Origin: a virus
DNA length: 26,908 bases
Direction: 5' to 3' (one strand)
IMG/VR virus record: IMGVR_UViG_3300017732_000049
Coordinates: 1-26,908 of that record
Under the pieces are notes generated by a model. That model saw only the letters and a list, made by a program, of their open reading frames with translations. It was not told where the DNA came from and did not search any database. Shown one piece after another: positions 24,195 to 26,908 of this stretch (position 1 is the stretch's first letter; each line of letters begins with the position of its first letter). A program made the position numbers and the translations under genes.

Positions 24195-25354
24195 TGGCAT
24201 TTAGTTTACAAGGGTTTGGTGCTGGGTTTGCTAGTCAATTATCCACTAATTTAAATGAACAACGTCAACGTCAAGAAAGACTGCAAGATGAAGCAACTAG
24301 CATTGCCACTAGACAACGACTAGCTAAACAAGCAGAACGTGACCAAGAAAAAAAGGTAATGGAAGAACTAACAGAATCTTTAAGTTTGTACTACACACCC
24401 GATCAAGTCAAAAATATTTTATCTGAAGGTAAGTCTGGAGTTAAATATGCGTTAAATCATGCTCAAAATCTTCCAGTAGGAGTTGATGCATCTACTACGT
24501 ATACGTTACCTAAAACAAACATCCCTAGTAAACATACGTATGATTCTGATAATCCTTCTGCAACTAATGCTCCAAGTGTATCAGAAGGTGTTTTAGGTAA
24601 AGGAACATTTGCATCTAGGTTTACACCCATAGACCCTAAAGCAAAAACTAAAGCTACAACATTTCAAGCCAGACTTGTTGAGCTTGATTTTGAAAGACAA
24701 AACGCAAAGACTCAAGAGGAAAAAGACCTTGCTCAAAAGGCATTTGATTCAACCTCAGAAGCATATAAAAACTTTAAGTCTATAGAAACATCTAAAGCAA
24801 GTAAAGATGGTAAAACTGTTACTATAGATTTTTTAGATGAAACACGTCAGCAATCTATCGTTGAAAATAGTTTTGATTCAGTCCTAAAGCCGTATATAGA
24901 TTTGTATGAAGTAGACCCTGCTACACAGTTAAAAAAATTAAAAACAGGTAATCAAGCAGCTATTATACAGCTACAAGCTCAAAACTACATTAACTTAAAA
25001 GAAACATATTTGACTAAAGATTCTGATAGCAAGGCTCTTGTAGAAGAAGGTGATACATTTTTTACTAGAATAAAACAAGTAGGTCAGGCTGCAAATAGAG
25101 ATAAAATAAACTACGTAAATGAACAAAGGCTAAAGCAGACAACATTAGAAGCAACGGCTACTCAAAATAATACTTCTGTAGCAAGTACTTCTACAACTTA
25201 CTACATAAATAATTCTGCTGAACCTCGCACGTTACAAGATGTCCAAACTGGAAGGCGTGATGGTACATTTAATATGGGTTCTGTTGTAGAATACGTAGAC
25301 GAAAATGGCACATTAAGAACTGCCTTAGTTTCAACGGTAGGTGTATACCCATAA
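24194..25354 (+). CDS. Virion-associated protein, 386 aa
   Basis: A 386-residue protein preceded by AAGGAG, with its ATG overlapping the upstream TAA. The start FSLQGFGAGFASQLSTNLNE and a basic-acidic coiled coil (residues about 22-65) are typical of small core or internal virion proteins. The middle is Thr/Lys-rich and less ordered, with helices at about 160-190 and 255-300, and the C-terminal 50 residues are beta-like (FNMGSVVEYVDENGTLRTAL). The role is unknown. It is likely part of the internal or ejection assembly, judged by its neighbours. Confidence 0.75.
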   Translation: MAFSLQGFGAGFASQLSTNLNEQRQRQERLQDEATSIATRQRLAKQAERDQEKKVMEELTESLSLYYTPDQVKNILSEGKSGVKYALNHAQNLPVGVDASTTYTLPKTNIPSKHTYDSDNPSATNAPSVSEGVLGKGTFASRFTPIDPKAKTKATTFQARLVELDFERQNAKTQEEKDLAQKAFDSTSEAYKNFKSIETSKASKDGKTVTIDFLDETRQQSIVENSFDSVLKPYIDLYEVDPATQLKKLKTGNQAAIIQLQAQNYINLKETYLTKDSDSKALVEEGDTFFTRIKQVGQAANRDKINYVNEQRLKQTTLEATATQNNTSVASTSTTYYINNSAEPRTLQDVQTGRRDGTFNMGSVVEYVDENGTLRTALVSTVGVYP

Positions 25355-26908
25355 TGGAAAACCTTAATGCTAGTGATTTCGATGAGTTTGAAACACAACA
25401 AGTTGATATAGATCAGGGAACTTTAAATACTATTAACACCTCTGATTTCGATGAGTTTGAAACAGACCCCATTGAAGCAGAAGAGGATGATATAGTAATT
25501 GATGCTAGTTCTTTTGTACAAACAGATGTATCTGTAGAGCCTAAACTAGATGATTTAGAACAAACACAGCCTCAGTCACAAGCTACTGCAGACGATCTGC
25601 AAGAGTACTTTAGTATAGTTGATAATCAATATGTAGAATATCTAGGTAGTGATGTTATGGCAGAAATAACACGCAGACAAGAGGATGCTAATAGAGAACA
25701 ACAAAACTACTTAGCTATGGTAGAGGCAGCTAAAAAAGAAGATGCAATAACAGGTGGGCAACGTGCATTAATGATACCAAAACCACAATCGCAAGAGTTT
25801 GTGGACATTAGCACAAAGCTCTATAGAGAAAAGCTAGAAAGTACAAAGGAAACTTTTAAACAGGCATTACAAGACCCTAACCCATTGCGGTCAGGGCTTG
25901 CTAAACATTTATTAGATTCTGGTATGAACTACAGAGATGCAGGTTGGATACTATCAGGTGCAGAATTTGCTCCTGTAACAGGTACAGCACTATGGCTTGG
26001 GGATGTACCAGAAGATGTACGCATAGCAAGACAAGCATATGAAGATGGTGATTGGGGAACACTTGCTTCTACTGTTGGTTGGATGGGTGCAGAGGGCATA
26101 CTTACTGCTGTAGGTACAGGTGCTACAATTAAACAAACTGCAAAAAAAGTAAAATCTAAATTGCGTACTACACAAGTTATGGAAGAGATACGTACCGCAG
26201 ACGCAGAAGCAATAGCAACTAAAGCTGCTGCCGCCAAAGATGTAGCAGATGAAGCTAAAGAAATACGTCAACAGTTAATAGATGAGTTTGAAAATGATAC
26301 GGGTTATACTATATCAAATACAGATAGCAGTGGCCTCAAGACTCTTAATGGTCAAAAAGCAAGGGAAGCAGGATTAGAAATAGCTAGAGATGTATCACAG
26401 TTACAAGATGAAAGAGCTATTGCATTCGCACGTAACCCTGAAGAAGCTAGGCAGAAGTTTAGTTCTACCTATCAAGGCACATTATCTGATGAAGTTGCCT
26501 ACAATAATCTAACTGACAATGTAGAAGAGTTGGTAAACCCACTATTAGTACCAGAAAAGTTTAATGCTATTGTAGCTGTAGCAAATGATTTTCAAAAAGC
26601 AAATCCTAAAGTATTTCGTAACAATAAATCTATCATTGACAATCTTTTTGATTACACTGTTTCTAATGATTTAGAAGGTAGTCAAGAACTAGCAGATACC
26701 CTAGCTAAGTATGGATTAACTTTTGATGACTATGTACTTACTGTTGTAGGGTCTGGTTCAGAAGCAGGTAAGATTCTAAACAAGCTGTCTCAAATTCGCA
26801 GAGCAGGAAATCTAGACGTATTTAAACAAAAGAAAAATAAAGCTCTTGAAATGGGTCAACCTGAGTGGCTAAAGGTATTTCGTAGAGTTGAAAACGTTAG
26901 ACGTGGTG
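25354..26908 (+). CDS. Large internal virion protein, partial (5' part)
   Basis: Frame open from an ATG at 25354 (overlapping the previous stop) to the end of the window: 518 residues of a longer protein. The first 60 residues are acidic and contain a duplicated SDFDEFET word. Helical regions with Gln/Glu/Ala follow. A partly hydrophobic segment at about 195-265 (AGWILSGAEFAPVTGTALWL, then LASTVGWMGAEGILTAVGTG) could insert in membrane. A coiled-coil stretch lies near 270-310. Size, position after other internal proteins and the hydrophobic core fit a large ejected protein comparable to gp15/gp16 of short-tailed phages. No transglycosylase or protease motif is visible in the part shown. Confidence 0.8.
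   Translation, partial: MENLNASDFDEFETQQVDIDQGTLNTINTSDFDEFETDPIEAEEDDIVIDASSFVQTDVSVEPKLDDLEQTQPQSQATADDLQEYFSIVDNQYVEYLGSDVMAEITRRQEDANREQQNYLAMVEAAKKEDAITGGQRALMIPKPQSQEFVDISTKLYREKLESTKETFKQALQDPNPLRSGLAKHLLDSGMNYRDAGWILSGAEFAPVTGTALWLGDVPEDVRIARQAYEDGDWGTLASTVGWMGAEGILTAVGTGATIKQTAKKVKSKLRTTQVMEEIRTADAEAIATKAAAAKDVADEAKEIRQQLIDEFENDTGYTISNTDSSGLKTLNGQKAREAGLEIARDVSQLQDERAIAFARNPEEARQKFSSTYQGTLSDEVAYNNLTDNVEELVNPLLVPEKFNAIVAVANDFQKANPKVFRNNKSIIDNLFDYTVSNDLEGSQELADTLAKYGLTFDDYVLTVVGSGSEAGKILNKLSQIRRAGNLDVFKQKKNKALEMGQPEWLKVFRRVENVRRG
25374..25464 (+). repeat. 22-bp direct repeat in the start of the last gene
   Basis: The 22 bases tgatttcgatgagtttgaaaca (first 20: tgatttcgatgagtttgaaa) occur at 25374-25395 and again at 25443-25464, 69 bases apart and in the same reading frame. 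They encode the word SDFDEFET twice. Identity at DNA level, including third positions, suggests a recent duplication or a slipped copy. Confidence 0.85.

Noticed and set aside
25929-26271. Two reverse-strand open frames near the right end
   Set aside because: They lie opposite the long + strand frame that runs from 25354 to the window end and have no signals of their own.

Overview
The window is part of the virion-structure arm of a tailed phage, or of an uncultured marine phage genome. Almost every gene lies on the + strand, and most are packed with 0-20 base gaps or short overlaps. The genes shared with known phages are virion genes: the end of a probable portal gene, a scaffold-like protein, a major capsid protein, a tail-tube-adaptor-like and a tail-nozzle-like protein, tail fibres, and a run of large Gln/Ala-rich proteins that look like internal (ejected) virion proteins. 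This order, with no tape-measure, sheath or baseplate genes, suggests a short-tailed podovirus. The AT-rich sequence and several protein families I recall from marine phage genomes suggest a pelagic marine bacterial host, possibly an alphaproteobacterium. That host guess is inference. No terminase, replication, lysis, integration, tRNA or CRISPR genes are visible.

Layout. 1-3239: end of the probable portal gene, a small overlapping gene and a 993-aa structural protein. 3309-5979: scaffold-like protein, then a 248-base leader with a good sigma70-type promoter and hairpins, then the major capsid protein and a probable decoration protein. 6044-8053: a small virion protein and a fibre-like protein with three 37-residue repeats and a collagen-like Gly-Pro-Thr region. 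8063-13446: a tightly overlapping eight-gene accessory cassette. 13458-18068: a 487-aa protein of about 20 short beta repeats, a small beta-sandwich-like protein, a tail-adaptor-like protein and the tail nozzle, which carries an inserted cupredoxin-like domain. 18070-20705: a tail fibre gene interrupted by one in-frame TAA, and a second fibre-like protein. 20719-26908: two small membrane-anchored proteins and five virion proteins, the last running off the window.

The most interesting region is the cassette at 8063-13446. It encodes a small unknown protein, a cupin/2OG-oxygenase-like protein, a KpsC/KpsS-like glycosyltransferase-type protein, then alternating radical SAM/SPASM - 2OG oxygenase - radical SAM/SPASM - 2OG oxygenase, and an unknown 229-aa protein. 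Seven consecutive stop/start junctions overlap, so the genes are probably translated together. The cassette is visibly more AT-rich than the capsid genes and sits between a collagen-like fibre and a repeat-rich beta protein. It looks like a multi-enzyme modification pathway carried by a phage. Plausible targets are a virion fibre (hydroxylation and glycosylation, parallel to collagen modification) or a host surface glycan; the sequence alone cannot decide.

A second notable feature is the split tail fibre. The stop at 18310-18312 is followed by more than 1.5 kb of open frame with no in-frame ATG until 19252. This could be a nonsense mutation, a readthrough site, or a sequence error.
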